Shown piece by piece: positions 8,057 to 18,530 of a DNA stretch of 64,000 bases. The notes under the pieces are model-generated. The model saw only the letters and a program-made list of their open reading frames with translations, had not been told where the DNA came from and did not search any database. Source of the DNA: Chitinophagaceae bacterium (GTDB lineage Bacteria > Bacteroidota > Bacteroidia > Chitinophagales > Chitinophagaceae); assembly GCA_947446645.1 (NCBI GenBank), contig CANFHA010000007.1:1-64000 (forward strand). The letters run 5' to 3'. Every line of letters begins with the position of its first letter. Within the stretch, counting starts at the first letter, position 1. Made by a program: the position numbers and the translations under genes.

Positions 8057-11000
8057 ATGCCGGGTAAAAACATTTCCGTTCATGAACTCTTATCCCGGCT
8101 TCGTGTCTATTTTCAGGAAAGCAGCCTGACGCGTAAATACTCAAATGAACCGCCACCATTACGGGCGGAACTTTACAACACCCAGCAACTGGCCCGTCAT
8201 GGTCGATCACTTGCTAAAACACACAAAATAAAATCCGGACGCGCAAGGGATTTTCTCATAAAGAGACTTACAGACAATGAGAAAATATTACTTGAAGTAC
8301 GCAACCTGGTAGCAGAAGCTATAAAGGAAAAGACTTTAATTACTCCTGGCGGCGAATGGCTACTTGATAACTTTTACCTGATCGAAGAACAAATACGCAC
8401 AGGTAAGCGCCATTATCCAAAGGGATATAGCGAAGGTTTGCCAAAACTCCAGACTGGTCCTTCAGCTGGCTTACCCAGGGTATATGATATAGCCCTGGAG
8501 ATCATCTCCCACAGTGATGGGAGAATTGATTCAGAAAACCTCACCAGCTTTATATCTGCATACCAGGAGGTTACTCCACTTGATCTTGGCGAACTTTGGG
8601 CTATACCTATAATGCTGCGTCTCGCACTTATTGAAAATCTTCGGCGTGTATCGACACGCATAGCGCTGGACCGTATCAACCAGAGTCTTGCGGACTATTG
8701 GTCTGACGAAATGATTAAAACAGCGGAGGAAGACCCTAAGAGCCTGATACTCGTGATCGCCGATATGGCTCGTTCCGGCCCTCCGATGGAGAGCTCTTTC
8801 GTAGCCGAACTTACCCGCCAGTTAATGTGGAAGGGTCCGGCACTTACGCTACCCCTTACATGGATGGAACAACGCCTGTCAGAAAGTGGAATGACAAGCA
8901 CGGAACTTGTAAATGTGGAAAATCAAAAGCAGGCGGCGGACCAGGTATCTATAAGCAACAGCATTGGTAGTCTCCGGTTTATAGTTTCTACGGAGTGGCG
9001 CAAATTTGTGGAATCAATGAGCATAGTGGAGCAAACCTTGCGTAAATGCGATGGTGCTATTTATCCACAAATGGATTTTTCTACCAGGGATCACTATCGC
9101 CATGTAATAGAAAGGATTGCAAAATACAGCAAACATACGGAGGCGCAGGTAACGCAAATGGTAATACGCTTTACTAATGAAAACCAAGCTGAGCATGGTG
9201 CCACTAAAAGACATACACATATCGGCTATTACCTTGTTGATAACGGCCTAGCGGAATTAGAACGCCTCGCAGCTGTGAAATTACCCCTAACAGAGCGTGT
9301 GGGAAGGCGGCTTCGGAAATGGCCACTGGCAATTTATATGGGGGGAATCTTTTTTGTGACCCTGCTACTAAGTGCTATCGCATTGCTAGATGGATACGGA
9401 AACGGCTTGTCAACCGGTATGTTGTTTCTGATAGGTATTCTCTCCATACTCGCAACAAGTCAGTTGGCTATAACTATGGTGAACTGGGTGGTGACGCTAC
9501 GCGTCCCTCCTAATTTGCTTCCACGGATGGATTTTTCTGATGGGATCCCTGCAACCTATAAAACATTGGTCGTCGTGCCTACCCTGCTTACTTCAAAAAC
9601 AGGTGTGGAAGAGTTGATTGAGGCGCTGGAGGTCCGCTTTTTAGCAAACAAGGATGAAAATTTATTCTACGGATTACTCACTGATTTTGCAGACGCTAAT
9701 TCTGAAACATTACCCGGTGATGATATTCTTACCGATCTGGCCGTAAAGAAAATCAGGGAATTGAACAAACACTACAGTAATGGAAAAGATATTTTTTTCC
9801 TTTTTCACCGACCCCGGAAATGGAATGCTGCAGATAAAATATGGATGGGTTACGAGCGGAAACGTGGTAAGCTAACTGAGCTCAATGGCTTGTTAACCGA
9901 GGGTATTACAGCTCCGTTTTCAATAATTTCCGGGGCTACCGAGTCCCTTAAAAACGTAAAATACGTCATTACTTTAGATACAGATACGCAGCTGCCACGC
10001 GAATCGGCCTGGAAACTGGTGGCAACTATGGCCCATCCGCTAAACCAACCGTTATTCGATGAAAGAAAGCAGCGAGTAACCGAAGGCTATGCTATTCTGC
10101 AACCGAGAGTAGCTGTGAGCCTACCGCGAACCAGCGGGTCGTTGTATAACCAAATGCATGCTAATGATGCCGGTCTTGACCCATATACACGGTTAACTTC
10201 AGATGTTTACCAGGATCTGTTTAGCGAGGGGTCATTCATTGGTAAGGGTATCTACGATATCAAAGTTTTTGAGCAGGCAATCAGGAACCGTTTTCCCGAC
10301 AATCGTATACTCAGTCACGATCTGCTGGAAGGCTGTTATGCAAGGTCTGGCCTGGTGAGCGATGTTCAGCTCTATGAAGAGTATCCATCCAAGTATAGTT
10401 CAGATGTAAGTCGCAGACACCGCTGGACGAGAGGTGATTGGCAGATCGGATGGTGGTTTCTTCCTATTGTTCCGGATATAAACCGAAAATTTAGCAGGAA
10501 TACTTTATCCGCATTATCCCGTTGGAAAATATTTGACAATCTGCGACGCAGTTTAGTTCCCATTGCATTGCTGGTCATACTTATTCTTGGCTGGACGGTA
10601 TTTTCTTCTCCGGTCTTCTATACATTATCGGTATTGGCGGTATTGGTTTTTCCTTCTTTAGTTTCTGCGGCCTGGAATGCTCTGCATGTACCGAAAGAAA
10701 GTGAAATCAGGCAGCACATAATTTCCGCTGCCGGTCTCCTTGGCAGCAGCCTGTTACAGAATGTCTATACCTTGGTGTGTCTCCCTTATGAGGCATACTA
10801 CACCGTTGACGCTATACTTCGTACGAGTTGGCGAATGTTGGTTTCGCGGAGGCATTTGCTTGAGTGGACGCCTTCGTCCGCTTTGGAAAGGAAAAAAGGC
10901 ATCAGGCTTTCAAACGCGTTTCAGACCATGTGGATCAGCCCGGTACTGGCTTTATTAATTTTAATCGGACTGATCGCGTATTACCCTTCTGCCTTATTTT

Positions 11001-14000
11001 CGGCTGCTCCATTAATTGTTTTGTGGTTATGTGCGCCTGTCATTACATGGGTAGTCAGCCGTCCTCCGGCACCTGGGAAGAATTTACTGAATGCTGCACA
11101 AGTAAGCTTCCTTCGCAAAATCGCCCGTAAGACCTGGGGGTTTTTTGAAAGGTTTGTTTCGCAGGAAGACAATTGGTTGCCTCCTGACAATTACCAGGAG
11201 CAGCCCAAAGAGGTGGTTGCCCATCGAACATCACCTACAAACATAGGGCTGTCATTACTCGCAAATCTGGGCGCCTATGACTTTGGTTATATACCTGTGG
11301 GTACCCTACTTACACGGTCGGCAAACACGCTTGCAACAATGGGTAAAATGGAAAGATTTAAAGGTCATTTATATAACTGGTATGATACACAATCATTATC
11401 GCCGTTGCCTCCAAAGTATATTTCTACGGTAGATAGCGGAAATCTTGCAGGTCATTTATTGACATTACGTCAGGGGATTATTGCACTACCGGATCAACCG
11501 ATTGTTTCAGCACGATGGTTTGAAGGCTTGCTTGATACGTTGAGTATACTGGAAGAACAAATGCGGGATGAACCACTGCTTCGTGAGATCAGGCAGTATT
11601 TGCAAGTGATAAAAGACTCCCCTATTCCTCAGCTTAAAGCCACAATGTCTCATCTTCAATGGCTGGTCACTCCATCTGCAAGATTGTTGAGTGATACGGG
11701 ATCAAAAATAGATAGTGACAACCGCTGGTGGATCGAGCGCTTTAATGAACAATGTGTTGTTCTTTATGAAGATCTGATTTTTATGGCTCCCTGGCTTCTA
11801 TGCGTAGCGAAAGATCTTAGCGAGGATGTAGAAACGCTGTTAGATACCATGCCGACCTTGAGTGGCCTTGCGTCATTGCACGAGTCGTTCCTGCGCCTTG
11901 CTGGGAGTAAAATCGAAGCAAATACGTTAAAAACGGAATTGGAGCGTGCAGTAGCCCTTGGGTCTGAGAGAGCCAGGGAGCGAATCATTTTAATAGAGGA
12001 GCTTCAGCATCAGTGTAATGAACTGGCTGATATGGAATATGAATTCCTTTATGACCGATCAAAACACTTACTGGCTATAGGATATAATGTAGATGATCAT
12101 AGACGGGACAATGGGTTTTATGACCTTTTGGCATCAGAGGCGCGGTTGTGCAATTTTGTTGCAATAGCCCAAGGTAAGCTTCCCCAGGAATGCTGGTTCG
12201 CTTTGGGCCGGTTACTGACTAATGTATCGGGAATGCCGATTTTACTTTCATGGAGCGGCTCGATGTTTGAATATCTTATGCCCAACCTTGTAATGCCTGA
12301 GTATGAAAATACCCTCCTGTATCAGACTAATAAGGCGGTTGTTCAGAAACAAATAGAGTATGGAAACCAACGCGGAGTACCATGGGGGGTGTCGGAATCC
12401 GGCTACAATATGGTTGATGCCAGTTTAAATTACCAATATCGGGCATTCGGAGTCCCAGGTCTGGGACTTAAACGTGGGCTTAGCGATGACCTCGTTATAG
12501 CGCCATATGCGTCTTTAATGTCGCTAATGGTAAGTCCATATGAAGCATGTGTAAATCTTAAACGCCTCTCTGATGAAGGATATACCGGAAAATATGGCTT
12601 TTATGAGGCTATTGATTATACTCCTGCCCGTTCGCAGCGTGGACAGTTTGGTAGTTTGATACAGTCTTTTATGGCTCACCACCAGGGAATGGGCTTTCTT
12701 TCGCTAGCGTATTTGTTGCTTGATCAGCCTATGCAAAAGAGATTTGAGGCAGAACTACAATTCCAGGCGACGTTATTATTATTGCAGGAAAGAATACCTA
12801 AAGCTTCAATACCCTACTCGCACAATTCTGACACGGATGAAATAACTTTTCCTGAGAATAATGTTCAGATGCGGGTTATTTCCACGCCAAACACTCCTAC
12901 TCCTGAAATTCAGCTTTTGTCTAACGGACGTTTTCATTCTATGCTTACCAACGCAGGCGGAGGATATAGTAAATGGAAGAATATAGCTCTAACCCGTTGG
13001 CGTGAAGATGCCACCTGCGACAATAGGGGTATATTCTGCTACATAAGGGATCTTGAAAGCAATACCTTTTGGTCAAATGCTTACCAGCCTACCCTTAAAC
13101 AACCGAAGAATTATGTAACAACATTCACGCAGGGTCGTGTAGAAATCCGCAGGCAGGATAACGGAATTGAAACCTACACCGAGGTTGTTGTATCTCCAGA
13201 GGACGATGTTGAATTAAGACGTATTCACGTTACTAACAGGTCCAGGAAGCGTAGAATTATTGAGATTACCAGTTATGCGGAAGTTGTACTCAACAATGAA
13301 GCAGCCGATGCTGTGCATCCTGCCTTCAGCAATTTATTTGTACAAACAGAAATCGCAGAAAATCAGCATGCTATAATATGTACGCGCAGACCGCGATCTG
13401 TCAACGAACATACACCCTGGCTATGCCATGTAATGAAAATGACAGGGGCAAAGCATGAGGAAGTTTCGTATGAAACAGACAGGATGCAGTTCATAGGAAG
13501 AGGGAATTCAACTATAAATCCTCGCGTAATGGCTGAAATTGGGAAACTGTCCGGGAACGACGGTTCGGTCCTGGACCCGATCGTTTCTATCCGCTATAAA
13601 GTATCAATTGAGCCCGGCCAGAAGGTTGTCTTAGATATGATCATGGGTATCAGCGACACCCGGGAAGGTTGCGAAGCACTCGTCAATAAGTACCAGGATC
13701 GTCATCATACTGACAGGGTATTGGAATTAGCGTGGACGCATAGCCAGGTTGTTTTGCGACAGATCAATGCAACGGAAGAAGACACTCAACTTTATAACCG
13801 TGTAGCGGGTTCCGTTGTATTTATGAATCCATTACTCCGTGCGGAACCAAACATACTTGTTAATAATCATAAGGGCCAGTCTGGACTGTGGAGCTATTCT
13901 ATATCTGGAGATCTACCGATAGTGTTATTGAAAATAAAGGATCAGTCCAATATCTCGCTTGTGAAACAAATGATACAAGCTCATACCTATTGGCGATTGA

Positions 14001-16723
14001 AGGGGTTATCTGTAGACCTTGTAATATGGAATGAAGACTATGGTGGATACAGGCAAAACTTATACGATCAGATCTCAGGGCTTATCGCGGCTGGTTCTGC
14101 GGCGAGTCTTTCCGATAGTCCAGGCAGCATTTATGTTAGAAATGGCGAGCAGATACCACAGGAAGACCGCACGTTGTTTCAAACCGTAGCTCGTGTAATA
14201 ATTTCTGATGACAAAGGAACGCTATTGCAACAGGTGAACCGTAAGAACACTGCCAGGGTGCCAATTCCGCTATTTGTTGCTTCGGAAAGCGTAGATACCT
14301 ATACAAACCCACCTGCTCCGGTTCCTGATCTGCAGTTTTTTAATGGTAAGGGAGGCTTTTCTAAAAATGGTGAAGAATATATTATAATAACAAAGAATAA
14401 TGAACCGACTCCCGCACCTTGGGTTAACGTAATCGCTAATCCGAATTTTGGTACAATTGTTTCCGAAACCGGTCAGGCATATACATGGGTTAGAAACGCC
14501 CATGAGCAGCGTCTTACCCCATGGAACAATGACCCGGTATGCGACAGCAGCGGCGAACAATTCTATATTCGCGACGAAGACTCAGCTGTGGTCTGGTCTC
14601 CGGCACCTAAACCGGCAAACACTAATATACCCTATTTAACTAAACATGGTTTTGGATATACGATTTTTGAACATAGCGAAAACGGGATATGGTCAGAAAT
14701 GTGCGTATTTGTTGATCTTGAAAAAACGGTCAAGTTTACGACTATTCGCCTCAGAAATGATTCAGGTAAAGTGCGAGATCTATCCGTTACAGGCTACACA
14801 GAGTGGGTGTTAGGAGATCTGAGGCCCAAATCCGTCATGCATATAACTACCTCGGTGGATAGTGTAACAGGTGCATTGACGGCTAAAAATCCATACAGTG
14901 CCGAGTTTGGGAACCAGGTTGCATTTTTTGATGTAAATGATTCTACCCGTAGTTTCACTGCAGACAGAACTGAGTTCATTGGAAGAAATGGAACATTGGA
15001 GTCTCCGGAAGCGCTTACACGCATAAAATTATCTAATCGCAGTGGGGCTGGCCTCGATGCGTGTGCAGCCCTTCAGGTTGTTATCTCGCTTGTGCCCGGG
15101 CAAGAGCAGGAGGTCGTTTTTTGTCTGGGCGCTGCGCAAAGCGACTACGATGTAACCCAACTGGTTTCCCAGTTCAGGATGGAAGGTGCTGTTAATAATG
15201 CCCTTGATAAAGTAAAGAATTATTGGCGGGATACGCTCACTTCTATACAAATAGAAACGCCGGATGCTGCTTTGAACACTATTACCAATGGTTGGCTCAT
15301 GTACCAGACATTGGCATGTCGGCTCTGGGCGCGAAGTGGCTATTATCAGTCTGGTGGCGCTTTTGGATTCCGGGACCAGTTGCAGGATGCAATAGCAATT
15401 ACTTACTCACAGCCTGCTCTTGCCAGGGGTCAGATTCTATTATGTGCTTCCCGTCAGTTCAAAGAAGGCGATGTGCAGCATTGGTGGCACCCCCCTACCG
15501 GCCGAGGTGTAAGGACAACTTGCTCCGATGATTATCTCTGGCTTGCATACGTCACATCCCGATACGTTCAGCATACAGGAGACATTGCAATACTGAACGA
15601 AAAGGCACATTTTCTCGAAGGTCGCAGATTAAATCCTGATGAGGAATCCTACTATGATCTTCCTAATAAATCTCCGGATGAGGCAGATTTATATACACAT
15701 TGTATGCTGGCTATTAACAACGGAATAAACTACGGAAGCAATGGCTTGCCTTTAATCGGTTCTGGAGACTGGAATGACGGAATGGATAAGGTTGGTAGAC
15801 ATGGCAAGGGTGAAAGTGTTTGGTTGGCCTTTTTTCTTTACGATGTGTTGCAAAAGTTCGTAAGTGTCGCAGCGTTAAGGAAAGATCACAGTTTCGCGAA
15901 TTTTTGCCTTGACGAAGCTGCGAAACTCAAAACTAATATTAATAGAAATGCATGGGACGGCGGCTGGTATAGGCGGGCGTATTTTGACGATGGTACACCA
16001 TTGGGTTCCGCAACTAATCCCGAATGCAGCATTGACTCCATTTCTCAGAGCTGGTCAGTTTTGTCCGGTGCAGGCACTGCTGAACGTTGCGCCATTGCTA
16101 TGGAAGCTCTTGATAAGCGCCTGGTAGATCGTCAAAACAAGCTCATTCAGCTACTGGATCCTCCGTTTGATAATTCAGATATGAATCCGGGTTACATAAA
16201 AGGATATGTTCCGGGGGTTAGGGAGAACGGTGGGCAGTATTCTCATGCGGCAATATGGACTATTATGGCCTTTGCGGCATTGGGCGACACTGAGCGAACA
16301 TGGGAACTGATGCAAATGATTAATCCAATAAATCATGCAATGTCGCCCGAGGGCGTGGATATTTACAAGGTTGAGCCATACGTTATGGCGGCTGATGTGT
16401 ATAAAGTACCGGCCCACCTTGGCAGAGGTGGGTGGACGTGGTATACTGGGTCTGCAGGATGGATGTACCAAGCCATTCTGCAGTCGCTACTAGGGTTAAG
16501 CGTAGAAAATGACAAAATGTACATTAAGCCTTGTGCACCGGCTAGCTGGCCGTCCTATAGTATCCGGTATAAATACAAAAGCACAACCTATAGCATCAAG
16601 GTAATATTCGCTTCTAGTATACAAAAACCTTCCATTTTCATTGATGGGAAAGGACTAGTAACCGAATATATATCATTAACGAATGATGGATCAAATCATA
16701 ACGTAGAGTGTGTAGTCATTTGA
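8057..16723 (+). CDS. Cyclic beta-1,2-glucan synthase-like protein (GT84 + GH94)
   Basis: A 2888-residue protein with the length and order of domains of NdvB/Cgs cyclic beta-1,2-glucan synthases (about 2800-2870 residues). There is a soluble N-terminal part to ~420, then membrane segments near 425-485. A GT84 catalytic domain follows with the acidic TLDTDTQLPRE motif near residue 640 and RRHRWTRGDWQ near 786. More membrane segments lie at ~830-880 and ~955-1000. A glycoamylase-like domain includes WGVSESGYN near 1443 and FMAHHQGMG. Two GT36/GH94 beta-supersandwich modules follow, then the GH94 (alpha/alpha)6 barrel with SGDWNDGMD near 2570, where the catalytic Asp is expected. In characterised enzymes the GT84 part polymerises UDP-glucose on the protein and the GH94 part trims chain length by phosphorolysis. 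A linear or cyclic osmoregulated glucan is the likely product. No ndvA-like exporter is in the window. Confidence 0.9.
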   Translation: MPGKNISVHELLSRLRVYFQESSLTRKYSNEPPPLRAELYNTQQLARHGRSLAKTHKIKSGRARDFLIKRLTDNEKILLEVRNLVAEAIKEKTLITPGGEWLLDNFYLIEEQIRTGKRHYPKGYSEGLPKLQTGPSAGLPRVYDIALEIISHSDGRIDSENLTSFISAYQEVTPLDLGELWAIPIMLRLALIENLRRVSTRIALDRINQSLADYWSDEMIKTAEEDPKSLILVIADMARSGPPMESSFVAELTRQLMWKGPALTLPLTWMEQRLSESGMTSTELVNVENQKQAADQVSISNSIGSLRFIVSTEWRKFVESMSIVEQTLRKCDGAIYPQMDFSTRDHYRHVIERIAKYSKHTEAQVTQMVIRFTNENQAEHGATKRHTHIGYYLVDNGLAELERLAAVKLPLTERVGRRLRKWPLAIYMGGIFFVTLLLSAIALLDGYGNGLSTGMLFLIGILSILATSQLAITMVNWVVTLRVPPNLLPRMDFSDGIPATYKTLVVVPTLLTSKTGVEELIEALEVRFLANKDENLFYGLLTDFADANSETLPGDDILTDLAVKKIRELNKHYSNGKDIFFLFHRPRKWNAADKIWMGYERKRGKLTELNGLLTEGITAPFSIISGATESLKNVKYVITLDTDTQLPRESAWKLVATMAHPLNQPLFDERKQRVTEGYAILQPRVAVSLPRTSGSLYNQMHANDAGLDPYTRLTSDVYQDLFSEGSFIGKGIYDIKVFEQAIRNRFPDNRILSHDLLEGCYARSGLVSDVQLYEEYPSKYSSDVSRRHRWTRGDWQIGWWFLPIVPDINRKFSRNTLSALSRWKIFDNLRRSLVPIALLVILILGWTVFSSPVFYTLSVLAVLVFPSLVSAAWNALHVPKESEIRQHIISAAGLLGSSLLQNVYTLVCLPYEAYYTVDAILRTSWRMLVSRRHLLEWTPSSALERKKGIRLSNAFQTMWISPVLALLILIGLIAYYPSALFSAAPLIVLWLCAPVITWVVSRPPAPGKNLLNAAQVSFLRKIARKTWGFFERFVSQEDNWLPPDNYQEQPKEVVAHRTSPTNIGLSLLANLGAYDFGYIPVGTLLTRSANTLATMGKMERFKGHLYNWYDTQSLSPLPPKYISTVDSGNLAGHLLTLRQGIIALPDQPIVSARWFEGLLDTLSILEEQMRDEPLLREIRQYLQVIKDSPIPQLKATMSHLQWLVTPSARLLSDTGSKIDSDNRWWIERFNEQCVVLYEDLIFMAPWLLCVAKDLSEDVETLLDTMPTLSGLASLHESFLRLAGSKIEANTLKTELERAVALGSERARERIILIEELQHQCNELADMEYEFLYDRSKHLLAIGYNVDDHRRDNGFYDLLASEARLCNFVAIAQGKLPQECWFALGRLLTNVSGMPILLSWSGSMFEYLMPNLVMPEYENTLLYQTNKAVVQKQIEYGNQRGVPWGVSESGYNMVDASLNYQYRAFGVPGLGLKRGLSDDLVIAPYASLMSLMVSPYEACVNLKRLSDEGYTGKYGFYEAIDYTPARSQRGQFGSLIQSFMAHHQGMGFLSLAYLLLDQPMQKRFEAELQFQATLLLLQERIPKASIPYSHNSDTDEITFPENNVQMRVISTPNTPTPEIQLLSNGRFHSMLTNAGGGYSKWKNIALTRWREDATCDNRGIFCYIRDLESNTFWSNAYQPTLKQPKNYVTTFTQGRVEIRRQDNGIETYTEVVVSPEDDVELRRIHVTNRSRKRRIIEITSYAEVVLNNEAADAVHPAFSNLFVQTEIAENQHAIICTRRPRSVNEHTPWLCHVMKMTGAKHEEVSYETDRMQFIGRGNSTINPRVMAEIGKLSGNDGSVLDPIVSIRYKVSIEPGQKVVLDMIMGISDTREGCEALVNKYQDRHHTDRVLELAWTHSQVVLRQINATEEDTQLYNRVAGSVVFMNPLLRAEPNILVNNHKGQSGLWSYSISGDLPIVLLKIKDQSNISLVKQMIQAHTYWRLKGLSVDLVIWNEDYGGYRQNLYDQISGLIAAGSAASLSDSPGSIYVRNGEQIPQEDRTLFQTVARVIISDDKGTLLQQVNRKNTARVPIPLFVASESVDTYTNPPAPVPDLQFFNGKGGFSKNGEEYIIITKNNEPTPAPWVNVIANPNFGTIVSETGQAYTWVRNAHEQRLTPWNNDPVCDSSGEQFYIRDEDSAVVWSPAPKPANTNIPYLTKHGFGYTIFEHSENGIWSEMCVFVDLEKTVKFTTIRLRNDSGKVRDLSVTGYTEWVLGDLRPKSVMHITTSVDSVTGALTAKNPYSAEFGNQVAFFDVNDSTRSFTADRTEFIGRNGTLESPEALTRIKLSNRSGAGLDACAALQVVISLVPGQEQEVVFCLGAAQSDYDVTQLVSQFRMEGAVNNALDKVKNYWRDTLTSIQIETPDAALNTITNGWLMYQTLACRLWARSGYYQSGGAFGFRDQLQDAIAITYSQPALARGQILLCASRQFKEGDVQHWWHPPTGRGVRTTCSDDYLWLAYVTSRYVQHTGDIAILNEKAHFLEGRRLNPDEESYYDLPNKSPDEADLYTHCMLAINNGINYGSNGLPLIGSGDWNDGMDKVGRHGKGESVWLAFFLYDVLQKFVSVAALRKDHSFANFCLDEAAKLKTNINRNAWDGGWYRRAYFDDGTPLGSATNPECSIDSISQSWSVLSGAGTAERCAIAMEALDKRLVDRQNKLIQLLDPPFDNSDMNPGYIKGYVPGVRENGGQYSHAAIWTIMAFAALGDTERTWELMQMINPINHAMSPEGVDIYKVEPYVMAADVYKVPAHLGRGGWTWYTGSAGWMYQAILQSLLGLSVENDKMYIKPCAPASWPSYSIRYKYKSTTYSIKVIFASSIQKPSIFIDGKGLVTEYISLTNDGSNHNVECVVI

Positions 16724-16887
16724 TCAGTTCAATGGCAGCTATAATGCTAGCGAGATGCGCAAATCTCAGAGGTAATTTCCCTGGGGTGTGGCCGCAATCG
16801 GCTGGAATATGAATATCGTATTTTTTAGTCTCTATACAATCAAAAGAGTATCGGCTGTTTTTCTTGGGGATATTAAGTATCCCAAAA

Positions 16888-16932
16888 AATAAAAAAGCGG
16901 AGAAACCGCTCTTCGCTATGTTTCTCCGCTTT
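16888..16932 (-). terminator. Rho-independent terminator of tRNA-Leu
   Basis: A 13-bp perfect stem (AAAGCGGAGAAAC, 16894-16906, with 16920-16932) encloses a 13-base loop. On the minus strand it is followed by TTTTTTATTTTTT, directly downstream of the tRNA. Confidence 0.9.
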
Positions 16933-16939
16933 CACCAAG

Positions 16940-17025
16940 TGCCCCAGACGGGAATTGAACCCGTACTCGCCTTGCAGCAAACAGGATTTTAAGTCCTGCG
17001 CGTCTACCAATTCCGCCACCAGGGC
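16940..17025 (-). tRNA. tRNA-Leu (anticodon UAA)
   Basis: The minus strand reads acceptor GCCCTGG against CTGGGGC with two G-T wobbles and discriminator A. The anticodon stem GCAGGA/TCCTG has loop CTTAAAA (anticodon TAA). A long variable arm (class II) and GGTTCAATTCC in the T arm complete the cloverleaf. No encoded CCA. Confidence 0.97.
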
Positions 17026-17064
17026 TGCCTGCATTTCCCGAGGTAAACATTCGGGAAGAGCTTA

Positions 17065-17097
17065 AATAAAAAATTCCACCCGCACGCGAATGGAATC
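17065..17097 (-). terminator. Probable terminator between tRNA-Gly and tRNA-Leu
   Basis: The short stem ATTCCA/TGGAAT (17073-17078 with 17091-17096) is followed on the minus strand by TTTTTTATTT. A second small hairpin (TTCCCGA/TCGGGAA) lies between it and the tRNA-Leu gene. Confidence 0.55.
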
Positions 17098-17102
17098 TTT
17101 TG

Positions 17103-17175
<73 letters not shown>

Positions 17176-17402
17176 TTTTGTTAAGAACTAACCCCGTTCC
17201 TATCGGATTGGGAGTGCAAATATAGAAGGAGATTTATGAAAAAACAAACTCCTAACGTAAAAAATTAATCGTTATGCCTGAGGGCCCTTTTTTGTCCTCT
17301 TTTATGCTAAAACAAAATGGTGAACAATCTATTAATGAACACTACTTTTGCCGCTCAAAGGACCGCAGCAGACTTTTGTTTTTAGTCCTTGTATTGTTTA
17401 TC

Positions 17403-18053
17403 ATGTCTTCATTTATATCCTTAGTAAAGAAAGACCTGCTTATGGAGTGGCGCCAGAAGCATACACTGTTTGGTGTGCTTCTTTATGTAGGCGCTACCGT
17501 ATTTGTGGTCTATATGATGAGCGGGCAGCCTGAAGCTAAAATATGGAATGCCCTATTTTGGCTCACACAATTATTTGTCGCGGTTAACTCAGTGGCAAAG
17601 AGTTTTTTGCAGGAACATCCTAACAGGTTCAGATACTATTTCACGCTGGTAAAGCCTGCGACCTTTCTGCTTGCCAAAATGACTTACAGTATCATGCTTA
17701 TGTTCATTATGAGCATTGTTAGCCTGGTGCTGTACTACTTGATGCTGGGGTGGCCGCTGGAGCAAAGCGGTCTGTTCATTGTAATTACTATGGTTGGCAG
17801 TATCAGCCTGTCGGCAGTTTTTACTTTTTTATCAGCTATTGCTGCACGGGCACAGCAAAATGCTGCGCTCATGGCTATATTGGGTTTCCCGCTAGTGACA
17901 CCAGTTCTTATGATCCTCAGTCGCCTGGCACTTAAGGCGCTTGAGCCCGTGTACATACCAGGCTGGTGGGGCCTTGCGCTTGTGCTCCTTGCGCTGGATA
18001 TGTTGGTGATACTTTTAGGTGTTATCCTGTTTCCGTTCCTATGGCAGGAATAA
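17403..18053 (+). CDS. ccmB: Haem exporter subunit CcmB
   Basis: The membrane subunit of the CcmAB ABC transporter of system I cytochrome c maturation. From the ATG at 17403 it is 216 residues with six hydrophobic segments, matching the ~220-residue family. The N-terminal LVKKDLLMEWRQKHTL is the typical CcmB opening (compare 'rDL..E.R...'). The sequence is open upstream to an ATG at 17274, but those 43 extra residues include a charged non-family stretch, so the inner start is preferred; no Shine-Dalgarno sequence supports either. No ccmA, ccmC or other ccm genes are in the window. The stop codon abuts the stop of the convergent DoxX gene. Confidence 0.85.
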   Translation: MSSFISLVKKDLLMEWRQKHTLFGVLLYVGATVFVVYMMSGQPEAKIWNALFWLTQLFVAVNSVAKSFLQEHPNRFRYYFTLVKPATFLLAKMTYSIMLMFIMSIVSLVLYYLMLGWPLEQSGLFIVITMVGSISLSAVFTFLSAIAARAQQNAALMAILGFPLVTPVLMILSRLALKALEPVYIPGWWGLALVLLALDMLVILLGVILFPFLWQE

Positions 18054-18407
18054 TCATTTCGTATACAGCCACGCCCACCAGATAAGGGCTATTTGCAGCG
18101 GAAGGCGCAAGTATGCTACCCACAAGAATTTATTTTTCTTCCTCCGGTAGTCGATTGCCATCTGTAAATTGGCCGGAAACACCGCGACCAATAGTGCGAT
18201 GATTAGCCATGCACCTAAATGCATTGTGCCCGGAATAAGAAGCAATGTTGCAAAAAGAATCTCACAAACCCCACTCAGCTTAACCATAAAGGCATGCATG
18301 GGTACCCAGCGAGGCATTATTTTCAGGTATATAACCGGAGATAGAAAGTGGTTAATACCTGCGGCTATGTATGCTAATGCCATAATATAGAGTGCCGGAC
18401 CTTGCAT
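18054..18407 (-). CDS. DoxX-like small membrane protein
   Basis: 117 residues with four hydrophobic helices. The opening AYIAAGINHFLSP with Asn-His in helix one and the PRWVP loop are typical of the DoxX/DUF4870-like group in Bacteroidota. Family members are linked to thiosulfate:quinone oxidoreductase (DoxD/A) or to redox stress, but most, like this one, have no proven role. Its stop codon is immediately adjacent to that of ccmB, with no room for a terminator between the convergent genes. Confidence 0.75.
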   Translation of the reverse strand: MQGPALYIMALAYIAAGINHFLSPVIYLKIMPRWVPMHAFMVKLSGVCEILFATLLLIPGTMHLGAWLIIALLVAVFPANLQMAIDYRRKKNKFLWVAYLRLPLQIALIWWAWLYTK

Positions 18408-18478
18408 ATCAGTTTTAAATTATTTCTCCAAAGTATAACAGAAAAGCCAGAATATCCGGTTTGGCTTTACCAAGAAAT

Positions 18479-18504
18479 AAAGGACCACGATAAAGTGGTC
18501 CCTT
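18479..18504 (-). terminator. Terminator after the 18531 gene
   Basis: The stem GGACCAC/GTGGTCC on the minus strand, extended by A-T pairs, is followed by TTTATTTCTT. It lies about 27 bases beyond the stop codon of the small secreted protein gene. Confidence 0.7.
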
Positions 18505-18530
18505 AATATCTTTAAAATGCCAGATAAGAT

